A program made the translations under genes and the position numbers. Below are positions 34,142 to 42,777 of a DNA stretch of 64,000 nt, piece by piece. The notes beneath the pieces were generated by a model. It made no database searches. It was not told the DNA's origin and worked only from the letters and a program-made list of their open reading frames with translations. Source of the stretch: JBBECE01 sp964574935. GTDB lineage: Bacteria; Pseudomonadota; Alphaproteobacteria; Rhizobiales; Devosiaceae. The DNA is taken from contig CAZNOZ010000011.1 of the NCBI GenBank assembly GCA_964574935.1, positions 6,500 to 70,499 of the forward strand, read 5' to 3'. Numbering within the stretch: the stretch's first letter is position 1; each line of letters starts with the position of its first letter.

Positions 34142-34918
34142 CTAGAGGGAAGCGATGAGCTGCCGCCAGGCGCTGGTCGCGACGTCCTTGAGCTCCTCGC
34201 GGTCGAACTCGCCGACCATGGCGCAACTGATCGCGTCGCTCATCCAGTAGTAGGTGCGCAAATTCCCCAGCGAGGCGAAATCGACTTCCGGCGGGATCTT
34301 GCTGCCGGCGGTGATGAAAAGCGTCAGTCGCCCGCCCGTGGCGTCCTCATACATCAGCTGCGCGGCCCTCGAATCCTGGAACGGCAGCAGCCGCCCGCCC
34401 ACCAGCGTGAAGCCGTGGGCGCTCAGATCGGGGGCGACAAGCGGCTCGCCGATCCGGTTCGACAGCCAGGTGACCAGATGCGACTCCTCGTCGGCGGCGA
34501 CCTCGACGGCGTGCCGGGATTCGGCCGCGAACACCGAATGCGCCGACAGCGCAGCGACCACCAGGGCCCGGGCGGGGTCGCCGGGGCGGCTTGAAATCGT
34601 GTTCCCGTACCAGCCCAGTCCCGCCCCGGCGGCGAACACGACACAAGCGGCGGCGGCGGTGACGAGCCAGCGCCGTCGGCGCCCGCGGAGCTCGTCGGCG
34701 ACGCGGTGAGGATCGAGGCGTGCCGGCACGGGCTCGTCCACGATGCCGCTGAACAGGGCCCGGATCGCCTCGTTCTGGGCGCTCAGCGGCGCCAGATCGG
34801 CGGCGGTCTCGGGATGGGCGGCGAGATAGGCTTCGAGGTCGGCGCGGCGCTCGGGGTCGAGCTGACCGTCGACATAGGCCTGAAGATCCGCCTCTGTGAT
34901 CGGGCGATTGTCGGTCAT
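34142..34918 (-). CDS. Anti-sigma factor (membrane-anchored)
   Basis: A 258-residue anti-sigma factor. The N-terminal cytoplasmic part (ITEADLQAYVDGQLDPERRADLEAYL, about 7-32) is typical of the zinc-less anti-sigma family. One transmembrane helix lies at about 84-103, followed by a periplasmic sensor part. Start and stop overlap the sigma gene by four bases (ATGA), so the pair is coupled. It would hold the sigma factor until an envelope signal, perhaps connected with the COG4315 protein encoded first in the operon. Confidence 0.85.
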   Translation of the reverse strand: MTDNRPITEADLQAYVDGQLDPERRADLEAYLAAHPETAADLAPLSAQNEAIRALFSGIVDEPVPARLDPHRVADELRGRRRRWLVTAAAACVVFAAGAGLGWYGNTISSRPGDPARALVVAALSAHSVFAAESRHAVEVAADEESHLVTWLSNRIGEPLVAPDLSAHGFTLVGGRLLPFQDSRAAQLMYEDATGGRLTLFITAGSKIPPEVDFASLGNLRTYYWMSDAISCAMVGEFDREELKDVATSAWRQLIASL

Positions 34919-35427
34919 GATTGCACCGTTCTTAGCCGCGGCCCCTCGCGGCCTTCCGTCAGTTTCCTCAGGGCGGCACGGCCGCGGCCGACCCGCGACA
35001 TCAGCGTTCCCTGGGGAATGTCCAGCGCCTGCGCCGCCTCGGCGTAGCTGAGCCCTTCCAAAGCCACCAGCAACAGGGCGGTGCGCTGCTCGTCCGGCAG
35101 GAGCTCCAGGGCCCGGGCGGTCTCCGCCAGCGCCACCCGCCCGGGCTGCGCGGGGGCGGTGCCGGACACTTCGGGGATCGTGTCCAGCGGCACGGATATC
35201 GGCCGGCGGCGCCGGCCCCGCATGTCGTTGCGGTAGATGTTGAGCAGAATCCGGAACAGCCAGGCCCTCAGCGGCGCCGTCGGCCGCCACAGGGCCTGCT
35301 TGCGGATGGCCCGCTCGAGACAGTCCTGGACGAGATCGTCAGCGTAGTCGGCGTTGCGGGTCAAAGCCCGCGCGTAACGCCTGAGGGGCGGCACGCATTG
35401 TTCGATCTCGTCCAGGAACTCACTCAC
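34915..35427 (-). CDS. ECF sigma factor
   Basis: A 170-residue extracytoplasmic-function sigma factor. Region 2 (about 10-75: LRRYARALTRNADYADDLVQDCLERA, then APLRAWLFRILLNIYRND) and region 4 (about 105-155: ALELLPDEQRTALLLVALEGLSYAEAAQALDIPQGTLMSRVGR across the two helices) are both present. It directs RNA polymerase to stress promoters. It is preceded by a COG4315 gene (11-base gap) and followed by its anti-sigma gene. A candidate target promoter lies upstream of this operon. Confidence 0.9.
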   Translation of the reverse strand: MSEFLDEIEQCVPPLRRYARALTRNADYADDLVQDCLERAIRKQALWRPTAPLRAWLFRILLNIYRNDMRGRRRRPISVPLDTIPEVSGTAPAQPGRVALAETARALELLPDEQRTALLLVALEGLSYAEAAQALDIPQGTLMSRVGRGRAALRKLTEGREGPRLRTVQS

Positions 35428-35438
35428 CGGGTGCCGGC

Positions 35439-35858
35439 CTACATGGCGCCGTCTTCGACGACCACGTGCCAGACGCCGCCGACGCCGTCGCCGGTAGTGT
35501 CGCCGGGGCTGACGTCGTTGACCCAGCCATAAAGCGGCATGCCGTCAAAGGCCCACTGCATGGTGCCGTCGTTGCGCTCGACCAGGGTGAAATCGCCTTC
35601 GGCCATGGCGCCCTCGGAGGCCAGGAGCGGCGGCCATTTCTCGGCGCAGGTGTCGTAGCAGTTGGAGACGCCCGGTTCGTCCTTGTCGAAGATATACAGC
35701 GTCATGCCGTTGGCGTCGGTGAGGATCTCACCGAGATCGCTCGCCATGGACATGACGGCGCCGCCGGCATAGTCGTCGGCCATTGCCGCGGACGTGAATG
35801 CCGCGGGCGTGAATGCCGCGGCGAGTGCGGCGGCGAATACAAGTTTGTGCAAGTGCAT
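35439..35858 (-). CDS. Secreted COG4315 protein with Yx(F/W/Y)xxD repeat motif
   Basis: A 139-residue exported protein. The signal peptide is HLHKLVFAAALAAAFTPAAF with cleavage near AMA-DD (about residue 27). Two family motifs are seen: LYIFDKDEPGVSNCYDTCAEKWPPL (about 54-78) and LYGWVNDVSPGDTTGDG near the C-terminus. No lipobox cysteine is present, so it is probably periplasmic rather than a lipoprotein. Cys pair in NCYDTC may form a disulfide. These proteins are repeatedly found with ECF sigma/anti-sigma pairs, and their function is unknown. It is the first gene of the operon. Confidence 0.83.
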   Translation of the reverse strand: MHLHKLVFAAALAAAFTPAAFTSAAMADDYAGGAVMSMASDLGEILTDANGMTLYIFDKDEPGVSNCYDTCAEKWPPLLASEGAMAEGDFTLVERNDGTMQWAFDGMPLYGWVNDVSPGDTTGDGVGGVWHVVVEDGAM

Positions 35859-35912
35859 GGGGGTCCTCCCGTTTCGCGCGAAACCAGGCGGCGCTACTCA
35901 CCGCCTGCGATC

Positions 35913-35947
35913 GGACAACACCGGCGAACGGCGTTTATTCCCGTTCG
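35913..35947 (-). promoter_or_regulatory. Candidate ECF promoter and dyad upstream of COG4315/sigma/anti-sigma operon
   Basis: On the minus strand GGGAATAAA (35934-35942) and TGTCC (35913-35917) are 16 bases apart, the usual layout for an ECF sigma promoter; transcription would start about 47 bases ahead of the COG4315 ATG. The -35 region overlaps a perfect dyad, CGAACGG and CCGTTCG (35925-35947), with a nine-base centre. A second palindrome, GTTTCGCGCGAAAC (35871-35884), lies in the leader. Autoregulation by the encoded sigma factor is the natural reading. Confidence 0.45.
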
Positions 35948-36093
35948 GCGCTGCACTGTATCGGGTTTGGCCGTTGCGATCACCGGGGCGTGGCGGCCCC
36001 CCGTTCGGCACGAGTGGGCTGCCGCGGCTGGCATTGCGGCGGCATCTGTGCAAATGAAGCCCGGTTGTGCGGGCACAATCGGGGAGGCACACG

Positions 36094-37068
36094 ATGCTCA
36101 AAATCGGCATTCTTGGCGCCGCGCGGATCGCGCCGGAGGCCATAATCGAACCGTCGGACCGCCGTGACGACACCACCATCCTGGCGGTCGCCTCGCGGTC
36201 GGGCAACGCCTCGGCCTACGCGGCCCAGCACGGCATCGAGCGGGCCTACGACTCTTACGAGGAGCTGTTGGCGGACGCCGATGTCGATGTCATCTACAAC
36301 GCGCTGGCCGGCGACGCCCATGCCCCAATGTCGATCGCGGCGCTGCAGGCCGGCAAGCACGTGTTGTGCGAGAAGCCCTCGGCGCTCAACGCCGGGCAGG
36401 CGCGCGAGATGGTGGCGGCCGCCGAGGCGGCCGGCAAACGCCTGATCGAAGCGTTCCATTACCGTCACCATCCGGGATTCCTGCATGTGCTCGGGCTCGT
36501 CCAATCGGGCAAGCTCGGCAGGCTGCGCTCGATCGACGTGGTCTTCCACGGCCCCATCAAGTTCTCCGAGCGCGAGCTGCGCTACAAATGGGAGATGGGC
36601 GGCGGCGGTTTCATGGATCTGGGCTCCTACACGATCCACTGGTGCCGGTCGCTGAGCGGCGAGGAGCCAGAGGTGCTCGAAGCGAGCACCGAGCGCACCG
36701 CGACCGATGTCGACCGGGCGATCAAGGCCTCCATGCGCTTTCCGTCCGGGGCGAGTGCGAGCGTCGATGTCGACATGGACGAGACCGGCAAACTCGAATG
36801 GCATCTCACCGCCACCGGCGAGAACGGCTCGGTGCGCCTGGTGAACCCCTGCAAGCTGCACACGGGGCACTCGATCGAGGAACGGATCGCCGGCGAGCCC
36901 TATCGCGTCCACACCGTGGCGGGCGGCACAACCTACGACTTCCAGCTCGCCGCGCTTGTCGATGCGATCGAAAACGGCGCCCCGATCCCCACCGAGGGCG
37001 AGGATATCGTCGCCAACATGGCTGCCATCGACGCCATCTACGCGGCGGCGGGCTATCCGCCACGCTAG
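36094..37068 (+). CDS. Gfo/Idh/MocA-family oxidoreductase
   Basis: A 324-residue NAD(P)-dependent dehydrogenase. The Rossmann motif is KIGILGAARIAP (about 3-14), and the catalytic EKP motif is CEKPSAL (about 98-104). The C-terminal Gfo/Idh domain follows. These enzymes oxidise sugars, inositols or sugar acids. The ATG at 36094 follows ggggaggcacacg. The sugar kinase gene starts two bases after its stop, so the two probably handle the same sugar. Confidence 0.88.
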   Translation: MLKIGILGAARIAPEAIIEPSDRRDDTTILAVASRSGNASAYAAQHGIERAYDSYEELLADADVDVIYNALAGDAHAPMSIAALQAGKHVLCEKPSALNAGQAREMVAAAEAAGKRLIEAFHYRHHPGFLHVLGLVQSGKLGRLRSIDVVFHGPIKFSERELRYKWEMGGGGFMDLGSYTIHWCRSLSGEEPEVLEASTERTATDVDRAIKASMRFPSGASASVDVDMDETGKLEWHLTATGENGSVRLVNPCKLHTGHSIEERIAGEPYRVHTVAGGTTYDFQLAALVDAIENGAPIPTEGEDIVANMAAIDAIYAAAGYPPR

Positions 37069-37070
37069 AG

Positions 37071-38030
37071 ATGCTGGTCATTGCCGGCGAGAGCCTGATC
37101 GATCTGGTCGCCGGGCGCCGCGCCGACGACGGCGCTTGGCCGATGGCGGCGCATCCGGGCGGCTCGCCGTTCAATTGCGCCATCGCGCTGGGGCGGCTGG
37201 GCGCCGATGTTGGGTTTTTGGGACCGATCTCGACGGACGGGTTCGGGGATGTGCTCGATGCGGCGCTGGGCGCCGCCGGCGTCAGGCGGCTGATGGCCAA
37301 CCGCTCCGAGGCGCCGACGACGCTGGCGGTGGTGTCGCTGAACGCCGAGGGCGACGCGCGCTACCGGTTCTACCGCGAGGGGACCGCCGACACCGACTTC
37401 ACCATGGATGGGCTGCTGGGGGCGCTGCCCGGGAAGATCGGGCTTTTCCATTGCGGCGGCTTCTGCGCGGTGCGCGAGCGCGATGCCGGCATCTGGCTGG
37501 CCGTCGCCGCGGAGGCGGCAAGGCGCGGCGCGGTGATCTCAATCGATCCCAATCCGCGCCCGGCGCTGGTCGATGACATCGGCGCCTACCGGACGCGCCT
37601 GGACGCCTTCTTCAAGGTCGCGCATGTGATCCGCATGTCCGAGGAGGACCTCAAGGTGATCGAGGCGGGCTTGACCGTCGCCGATCACGCCCGGCGCCTC
37701 ATGTCCAATTCGGCGTGCCAGCTCGTCGTCATCACGCTCGGCGAGCGGGGATCGTGGGGGTTCACCCGCTCCGGCGAGGCGCGGGCGGAAAGCTGGCGCG
37801 CGCCGGAATTCGTCGACACGGTGGGCGCCGGGGACGCCATGACGGCGGGCCTGATCGCGGCCATCGCCGAGCGCGGGGCGTTGACGCCGGCGGCGATCGG
37901 CGCGCTCGGCAAGGACGCGCTGAGCGATATCCTGCAATTCGGCGCGGTGGTGGCCGGGCTGACCTGCGCCCGCGCCGGGGCGCATTCGCCCGAGCGGGCC
38001 GAGGTCGACGCGGCGAGGGCGGGCCGCTGA
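37071..38030 (+). CDS. PfkB-family sugar kinase (fructokinase-like)
   Basis: A 319-residue carbohydrate kinase. The N-terminal family signature GGSPFNCAIALGRLGADVGFLG (about residues 31-52 in sequence) and the C-terminal ATP/anion-hole signature DTVGAGDAM (about 253-261, catalytic Asp) are both complete. It phosphorylates a ketose or keto-sugar acid; fructose is the default guess. Two bases separate it from the Gfo/Idh gene. Confidence 0.88.
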   Translation: MLVIAGESLIDLVAGRRADDGAWPMAAHPGGSPFNCAIALGRLGADVGFLGPISTDGFGDVLDAALGAAGVRRLMANRSEAPTTLAVVSLNAEGDARYRFYREGTADTDFTMDGLLGALPGKIGLFHCGGFCAVRERDAGIWLAVAAEAARRGAVISIDPNPRPALVDDIGAYRTRLDAFFKVAHVIRMSEEDLKVIEAGLTVADHARRLMSNSACQLVVITLGERGSWGFTRSGEARAESWRAPEFVDTVGAGDAMTAGLIAAIAERGALTPAAIGALGKDALSDILQFGAVVAGLTCARAGAHSPERAEVDAARAGR

Positions 38031-38117
38031 TGGCATTCACGGCCATTTGACGAGGCTTTAGCGGCACCGGGCGCCGGGTTGGCGTATGGGGCGGCATAAC
38101 CCCTTTCGCGTGCACCG

Positions 38118-38834
38118 ATGGCCGAACTCGCATTTGCCTACATCGCCGGGCTCATCACGCTCATCAATCCCTGCGTGGTGCCGCTGTTGCCGATCGTGCT
38201 TGCCGGCTCGATCGGCCGCAACCCGCTGGGCCCGCTGGCCATGGCGGCGGGGCTGGCGGTTTCGTTCACGGTTTTCGGGTTCGTCGCCTATGCCTTCGCG
38301 CAGGGGCTCGGGCTGCAGCAGGAGGACATCGCCCGGGGCGGCGCGCTGGTCATGGTTGGCTTCGGCGCCGTGCTGCTGGTGCCCCAGGCCCAGGCGGCCT
38401 TCTCCCGGGCGGCGGCGGGACTGGCCGGTGGCGGCAACCGGGCCATCGACGCGGTCGAGGATCGCGGACTTGCCGGGCAGGCAGCCGGCGGGGCGCTGTT
38501 GGGGCTGGTGTGGTCGCCATGCATCGGGCCGACCCTTGGCGGCGCCATCGCGCTCGCCAGCCAGGGCGAGAGCCTCGGCCGGGCCTTCGCCGTCATGGCC
38601 GCCTTCTCGGCCGGCGCCGGCACCATCGTCCTGGGCCTCGCCTACGGCGCCCGCGAGATCGTGGCGCGCCGCCAGGCCACCCTGATGCGGATATCGAAAT
38701 ACGCCAAGCCGGTGATGGGCGTTGCGCTGATCGCGGTGGGGCTGGGTATCTGGTTCCACTTCGACCGGGTGATCGAATCGTGGGCCGTTCAGACCCTGCC
38801 GGCCTGGTTCACCGACCTTTCCGTGAGTTTCTAG
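38118..38834 (+). CDS. CcdA/DsbD-type transmembrane electron carrier
   Basis: A 238-residue membrane protein of the CcdA/DsbD-beta family with six hydrophobic spans. The two redox cysteines are in LINPCVVPLLPIV (about C19) and VWSPCIGPTLGG, at the usual positions. It moves reducing power from cytoplasmic thioredoxin to the periplasm. The next gene, 19 bases downstream, encodes an exported thioredoxin-like protein resembling the DsbD C-terminal domain; together they look like a split DsbD. Confidence 0.85.
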   Translation: MAELAFAYIAGLITLINPCVVPLLPIVLAGSIGRNPLGPLAMAAGLAVSFTVFGFVAYAFAQGLGLQQEDIARGGALVMVGFGAVLLVPQAQAAFSRAAAGLAGGGNRAIDAVEDRGLAGQAAGGALLGLVWSPCIGPTLGGAIALASQGESLGRAFAVMAAFSAGAGTIVLGLAYGAREIVARRQATLMRISKYAKPVMGVALIAVGLGIWFHFDRVIESWAVQTLPAWFTDLSVSF

Positions 38835-38853
38835 CTTTTTCGGAGCCAAACAA

Positions 38854-39258
38854 ATGACCGAGTTCATCCGCCGTGCCGTCCTCGCCGTCGCCCTCATCGT
38901 GGCGGCGACCGGCATGGCCCTGGCCGACTATTCGTACACGGACTACTCGCCCGAGGCGCTGGCCGACGCGCGCGCCTCCGGGGAGCCGTTCCTTGTGGAT
39001 TTCTTCGCCCCCTGGTGCGTCACCTGCCGGGCCCAGGAGCGGGTCGTCAGCCGGCTTTATGAAGGCGACAGCAAATACAACGACATTGAAATCATCCGGG
39101 TCGATTGGGACACCTACCGCTCCTCCCAGCTCGTCGCCGACTGGCAGATCCCCCGGCGCTCGACGCTGGTGCTGATCGAGGGCGACAGCGAGCTGGGGCG
39201 GCTGGTCGCCGACACCCGCGTGGACGCCATCCAGGGGCTGCTCGATCTGGCGTTCTGA
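38854..39258 (+). CDS. Exported thioredoxin-like protein (DsbD gamma-like)
   Basis: A 134-residue protein with a signal peptide (RAVLAVALIVAATGMALA, cleavage about residue 24) and a thioredoxin fold. The active site is DFFAPWCVTCRAQERVV (WCVTC about 54-58), which is closer to the DsbD C-terminal type (WCxxCK/R-xxE) than to classical WCGPC thioredoxin. It should accept electrons from the adjacent CcdA-type protein and reduce periplasmic disulfides. The nearby cytochrome c gene suggests heme-protein maturation as a possible use. Confidence 0.82.
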   Translation: MTEFIRRAVLAVALIVAATGMALADYSYTDYSPEALADARASGEPFLVDFFAPWCVTCRAQERVVSRLYEGDSKYNDIEIIRVDWDTYRSSQLVADWQIPRRSTLVLIEGDSELGRLVADTRVDAIQGLLDLAF

Positions 39259-39268
39259 ACGACGCCAG

Positions 39269-39294
39269 GGAATAGCGGGGGCAGCCGAAGCGTT
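39269..39294 (+). promoter_or_regulatory. Candidate general-stress (EcfG-type) promoter ahead of cytochrome c gene
   Basis: GGAAT (39269-39273), 17 bases and CGTT (39291-39294) differ by one base from the GGAAC-N16/17-CGTT EcfG consensus. It lies 80 bases upstream of the cytochrome c start. The match is short and judged by eye. Confidence 0.3.
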
Positions 39295-39374
39295 CATCCC
39301 CTGAGGGCCGCGCCGGGTTGGCGCGCGAAGGCCCTGTGTGTTTTCATCGCCCGGCTTCGCATGGGAGGGGTCAA

Positions 39375-40253
39375 GTGCGGCGCTCCTGGTGGATCGTGGG
39401 GGTCCTTGCCGTCGCCCTGGGGGCGGGGGCGGCGCTGTGGCTCTTAAGGCCCGTCGCCGGCCCGCCGCGGGACCTGACGCGGACCGCCGACGCGACGCGC
39501 GGCGCCTACATACTCAGGATTGCCGGCTGCATTCCCTGCCACACCGACACCAGGAACGACGGCGTGCCGCTGGCCGGCGGGGCGCCGCTCAAAACCGCCT
39601 TCGGCACCTTCGTGCCGCCCAACATCACCGCCGATCGCGGGGCCGGAATAGGCAACTGGACGGTTGCTGAATTCTCGGCCGCGCTCAGCGATGGCGTCGG
39701 GCCCCAGGGCCATCTCTATCCGGCCTTTCCCTACGACAACTACACGCTGATGAGCGACCGGGACGTGGTCGACCTGTTCGCGGCGCTCAAGGAGACCGAG
39801 CCGGTCGCCGAGCCGGCGCCACCGCATTCGGTCCTGTTCCCCTTCTCGATCCGCCTCGCCAATCTGGCCTGGAAAAACCTCTTCTTCACCCCGGCCCGGT
39901 TCGCGCCCGACCCGGACCGCTCGGCGCGCTGGAACCGGGGGGCGTATCTCGCCAACGGGCCGGGACACTGCTCGGCCTGCCACACCCCGCGCAACCTCTT
40001 CGGCGCCCGCGACGATACCCACCCCTTCGCGGGCAGCCGCGGCCCCGGCGGGCGCGCGCCGGCGCTGACGGCTTCAGCGCTCATGGGAAGGGGCTACGAT
40101 CTGGCCGGGCTCGTCGACACGCTGGCAACGGGCTTCACCCCCGGCTTCGACATTCTCGGCGCCGGGATGGGGGAGGTGATCGCCGAATCAACCTCGCACT
40201 GGACTGAAGAGGACCGCGAGGCGGTCGCCGCCTACCTCCTGGGCCTCGACTAG
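39375..40253 (+). CDS. Membrane-anchored diheme cytochrome c
   Basis: A 292-residue protein starting at a GTG (39375) after gggagggg. An uncleaved N-terminal anchor (SWWIVGVLAVALGAGAALWLL, about 4-24) is followed by two heme c domains with CIPCH (about 52-56) and CSACH (about 199-203). Methionine ligand candidates occur in later loops (for example MGRGYDL). It resembles the cytochrome subunits of alcohol/gluconate-type dehydrogenases, but no such dehydrogenase gene is adjacent. Its end overlaps the convergent nadB stop by four bases. Confidence 0.85.
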   Translation: MRRSWWIVGVLAVALGAGAALWLLRPVAGPPRDLTRTADATRGAYILRIAGCIPCHTDTRNDGVPLAGGAPLKTAFGTFVPPNITADRGAGIGNWTVAEFSAALSDGVGPQGHLYPAFPYDNYTLMSDRDVVDLFAALKETEPVAEPAPPHSVLFPFSIRLANLAWKNLFFTPARFAPDPDRSARWNRGAYLANGPGHCSACHTPRNLFGARDDTHPFAGSRGPGGRAPALTASALMGRGYDLAGLVDTLATGFTPGFDILGAGMGEVIAESTSHWTEEDREAVAAYLLGLD

Positions 40254-41878
40254 GCGAGGACGGTGGCGCTGACGGGGGGCTCGACGCCGCCGGCCTCGGC
40301 CCGGATTGCAAGCGCCTCTTCGAGGGTCATGTCGGTGTGCGCGGCGAAGGCCGGATCGGGCTCGGGGTAGTCGGTGCGGAAATGCCCGCCGCGGCTCTCC
40401 GTGCGTTTGAGGGCCGCCGCCGCCACCAGGGTCGCCGAGACGGTCATGTTCAGATACGAGCGGGTCACCTTCTGAGCGGTTGCCTCCAGCTCCGCGATGC
40501 GCCGCAGGGCCTCGCTCAGCCCGGCGGCGTCGCGCTCCACCCCCACCAGGTCCGTCATCACCGCGCGCAGGTCCCTGACCGCATCGAGGTTGCGCAGCCG
40601 CTCCTCGACCGCCTCGCCCTCGGCCTCGTCCCAGCCGATGCCGGCAAACGGCGGCAGCCCCGTCTTGACCGCCTCGAGCCCGGAGATGTCCTCGGCGATG
40701 CGGGCCGCGTAGACCACCGCTTCGAGGAGCGAATTGGAAGCCAGCCGGTTGGCGCCATGCAGCCCCGTGCAGCTCGCCTCTCCGCACACCCACAGCCCCG
40801 CCATCGACGAGCGGCCGAGCTCGTTCACCTTTACGCCGCCCATGTGATAGTGCGCCGCCGGGGTCACCGGGATCATCTCGGTGACCGGATCGATCCCGGC
40901 CTCGGCGCAGTATCTCGCGACTGTCGGGAATTCGTCGAGGATGCGGGCGCCCAGCGCTTGCCGCGTGTCCAGAAACACCTTCCGGCCGGCCTTGATTTCG
41001 CGGAAATTGGCGCGGGCGACGATATCGCGGGGGGCGAGCTCGGCGTCCGGGTGGACCGCTTCCATGAACCGCTCGCCGCGGTCGTTGACCAGGATCGCGC
41101 CCTCGCCGCGCAGCGCCTCGGTGGCGAGCGGGGCCGGATCGATGCCGACGGCCATGGCGGTGGGGTGGAACTGCACGAATTCGGGGTCGGCGATCAGCGC
41201 CCCGGCCCGCGCCGCCATGCCCATGGCGTGCCCGCGCACCCCGGGCGGATTGGTGGTGACCGCGTAAAGGCCTCCCAGGCCGCCCGCCGCCAGCACCGTG
41301 GCGCGGGCGCGGATCATCACCGGCTCGGAGTAGCGGTCGCCGAGCTTGCGGCACCAGACCCCGATGACGCGCCCGTCGGCGCGCGCCAGATCGACCGCGG
41401 TGATCCCCTCGACGATGCGGATGGACCGGGTCTGGCGGACCTTCTCGATCAGCGCCGTCATGATGGCCCGGCCGGCCCGGTCGCCGGAGACGCGGACGAC
41501 GCGGCTCATCGAGTGCGCGGCCTCCTTGGAAAGCTGGTAGTGCCCCTCGGCGTCGCGGTCGAAGGGGGTGCCCCAGCGTGCCAGATCCTCGATGCGCGCC
41601 GCCGCCTCGGCGGCGACGTGCTCGGCCACCTGGTCGTCGACGATGCCGGCGCCGGCGGTCTCGGTATCGACGGCATGCAGGTGCGGATTGTCGCCCTCGC
41701 CGACCGCCGCCGCGACCCCGGCCTGCGCCCAGGCGGACGACGCCCCGAACCCGAGCGGCTTGGGGCTGAGGACGGTCACCGGCCGCGGCGCCAGCTTCAG
41801 GGCGCAAAAGAGGCCCGCCAGCCCGGCGCCCACAATCAGCGCCCCTTCGGCGTTCAAGATGTTGTCGTGAATGTCCAT
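40250..41878 (-). CDS. nadB: L-aspartate oxidase NadB
   Basis: A 542-residue flavoenzyme that oxidises aspartate to iminoaspartate, the first step of de novo NAD synthesis. The FAD motif is ALIVGAGLAGL (about 13-23). Active-site blocks are SSAWAQAGVAAA, EFVQFHPTA and PAAHYHMGGVKV, with the CTGLHGANRLASNSLLE flavin loop. The ATG at 41878 fits the usual start. NadA, its partner, is encoded 1.6 kb upstream on the same strand, separated by an ECF sigma gene and a GST gene. Confidence 0.93.
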   Translation of the reverse strand: MDIHDNILNAEGALIVGAGLAGLFCALKLAPRPVTVLSPKPLGFGASSAWAQAGVAAAVGEGDNPHLHAVDTETAGAGIVDDQVAEHVAAEAAARIEDLARWGTPFDRDAEGHYQLSKEAAHSMSRVVRVSGDRAGRAIMTALIEKVRQTRSIRIVEGITAVDLARADGRVIGVWCRKLGDRYSEPVMIRARATVLAAGGLGGLYAVTTNPPGVRGHAMGMAARAGALIADPEFVQFHPTAMAVGIDPAPLATEALRGEGAILVNDRGERFMEAVHPDAELAPRDIVARANFREIKAGRKVFLDTRQALGARILDEFPTVARYCAEAGIDPVTEMIPVTPAAHYHMGGVKVNELGRSSMAGLWVCGEASCTGLHGANRLASNSLLEAVVYAARIAEDISGLEAVKTGLPPFAGIGWDEAEGEAVEERLRNLDAVRDLRAVMTDLVGVERDAAGLSEALRRIAELEATAQKVTRSYLNMTVSATLVAAAALKRTESRGGHFRTDYPEPDPAFAAHTDMTLEEALAIRAEAGGVEPPVSATVLA

Positions 41879-41952
41879 CCGCCGCACCCGCCCCAAGCGG
41901 CAGAGCCTAGGTTGCGGTCAAATCGCGGTCAATCGGCGGTGCGCACGGCACT

Positions 41953-42777
41953 CTAGTCGCAGTCCTCCGGCACGGTCGCGCCGATCTCGCGCTCCTCAAC
42001 CTGCTTGCAGCGCCGGAAGAAGACGTCGTGCAGATTTGCATTGCGGCGGGCGTTGGGATCGACGGCGCGGAGTTGGGCCATGCGGTCGGCCATGGTGTCG
42101 ATGTCGGGCAGCTCTGCCTTTTTCGCCCCGACCGCTTCGGCGGCTTCGCCCAGCCCTTCGCATTGGTGGCACATGCCGGTTTTGTTGACGAGTGCGCACA
42201 GCCCGTCATAGCGCTGGGCCATCCCCGTGCGCGCCGCGCTGAGACGGTGGCGCAGCACGGATTCCGAGGTGCCGAGCGTGTTGGCCGCCTCGCGCGAGGA
42301 GAAATCCATCACATCGCGCAACACGAGCGCGGCCTGTTCGTCGGGCGGCAGCGAGCGGCCGACGCACACAAAGCAATAGGCCACATGCTCCTTGGCGTCG
42401 AAGCTGAATTCGGGCTCCATCATGGCTGTGGCGACTTCGCCCTGCCACTCCTGGTTGGTGGCGCACAGATTCGCATAGGCGATTTGGGATTCGCGTCGCC
42501 AGCGCTTCTGGCCGCGCAGATGATCGACGGCGCAGCGGGCTGCGATGGCGACGGCCCAGGTTGAAAAGGACGAGCGTCCCTCGAATGCGCCGATCGCCTC
42601 GTACGCCTTGACGAGCGCTTCCTGCAAAACGTCCTCGCAATCTTCGGGATGCCCGATCATGCGCCATATGACGGCACGGATTCTGGGCATGGCCTCGGCG
42701 ACCAACGCCTCGAACGCGGGCCGGTCGCCCGCAACGGCGCGGGCGACGCGGCTGTCGGCTGCAGTGGTGTCGCTCAC
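41953..42777 (-). CDS. ECF-type sigma factor with C-terminal cysteine extension
   Basis: A 274-residue sigma factor starting at a GTG that overlaps the GST stop (GTGA). Region 2 is at about 20-90 (AMPRIRAVIWRMIGHPEDCEDVLQEALVKAYEA in the first helices, then FSTWAVAIAARCAVDHLR), region 4 at about 145-190 (LPPDEQAALVLRDVMDFSSREAANTLGTSE in its helices). Beyond it is an extension of about 80 residues with LVNKTGMCHQCEGLGEA, whose CxxC could bind zinc or act as a thiol sensor. No anti-sigma gene is adjacent. Control may come from the extension itself, as in other ECF groups with C-terminal domains. Confidence 0.85.
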   Translation of the reverse strand: MSDTTAADSRVARAVAGDRPAFEALVAEAMPRIRAVIWRMIGHPEDCEDVLQEALVKAYEAIGAFEGRSSFSTWAVAIAARCAVDHLRGQKRWRRESQIAYANLCATNQEWQGEVATAMMEPEFSFDAKEHVAYCFVCVGRSLPPDEQAALVLRDVMDFSSREAANTLGTSESVLRHRLSAARTGMAQRYDGLCALVNKTGMCHQCEGLGEAAEAVGAKKAELPDIDTMADRMAQLRAVDPNARRNANLHDVFFRRCKQVEEREIGATVPEDCD

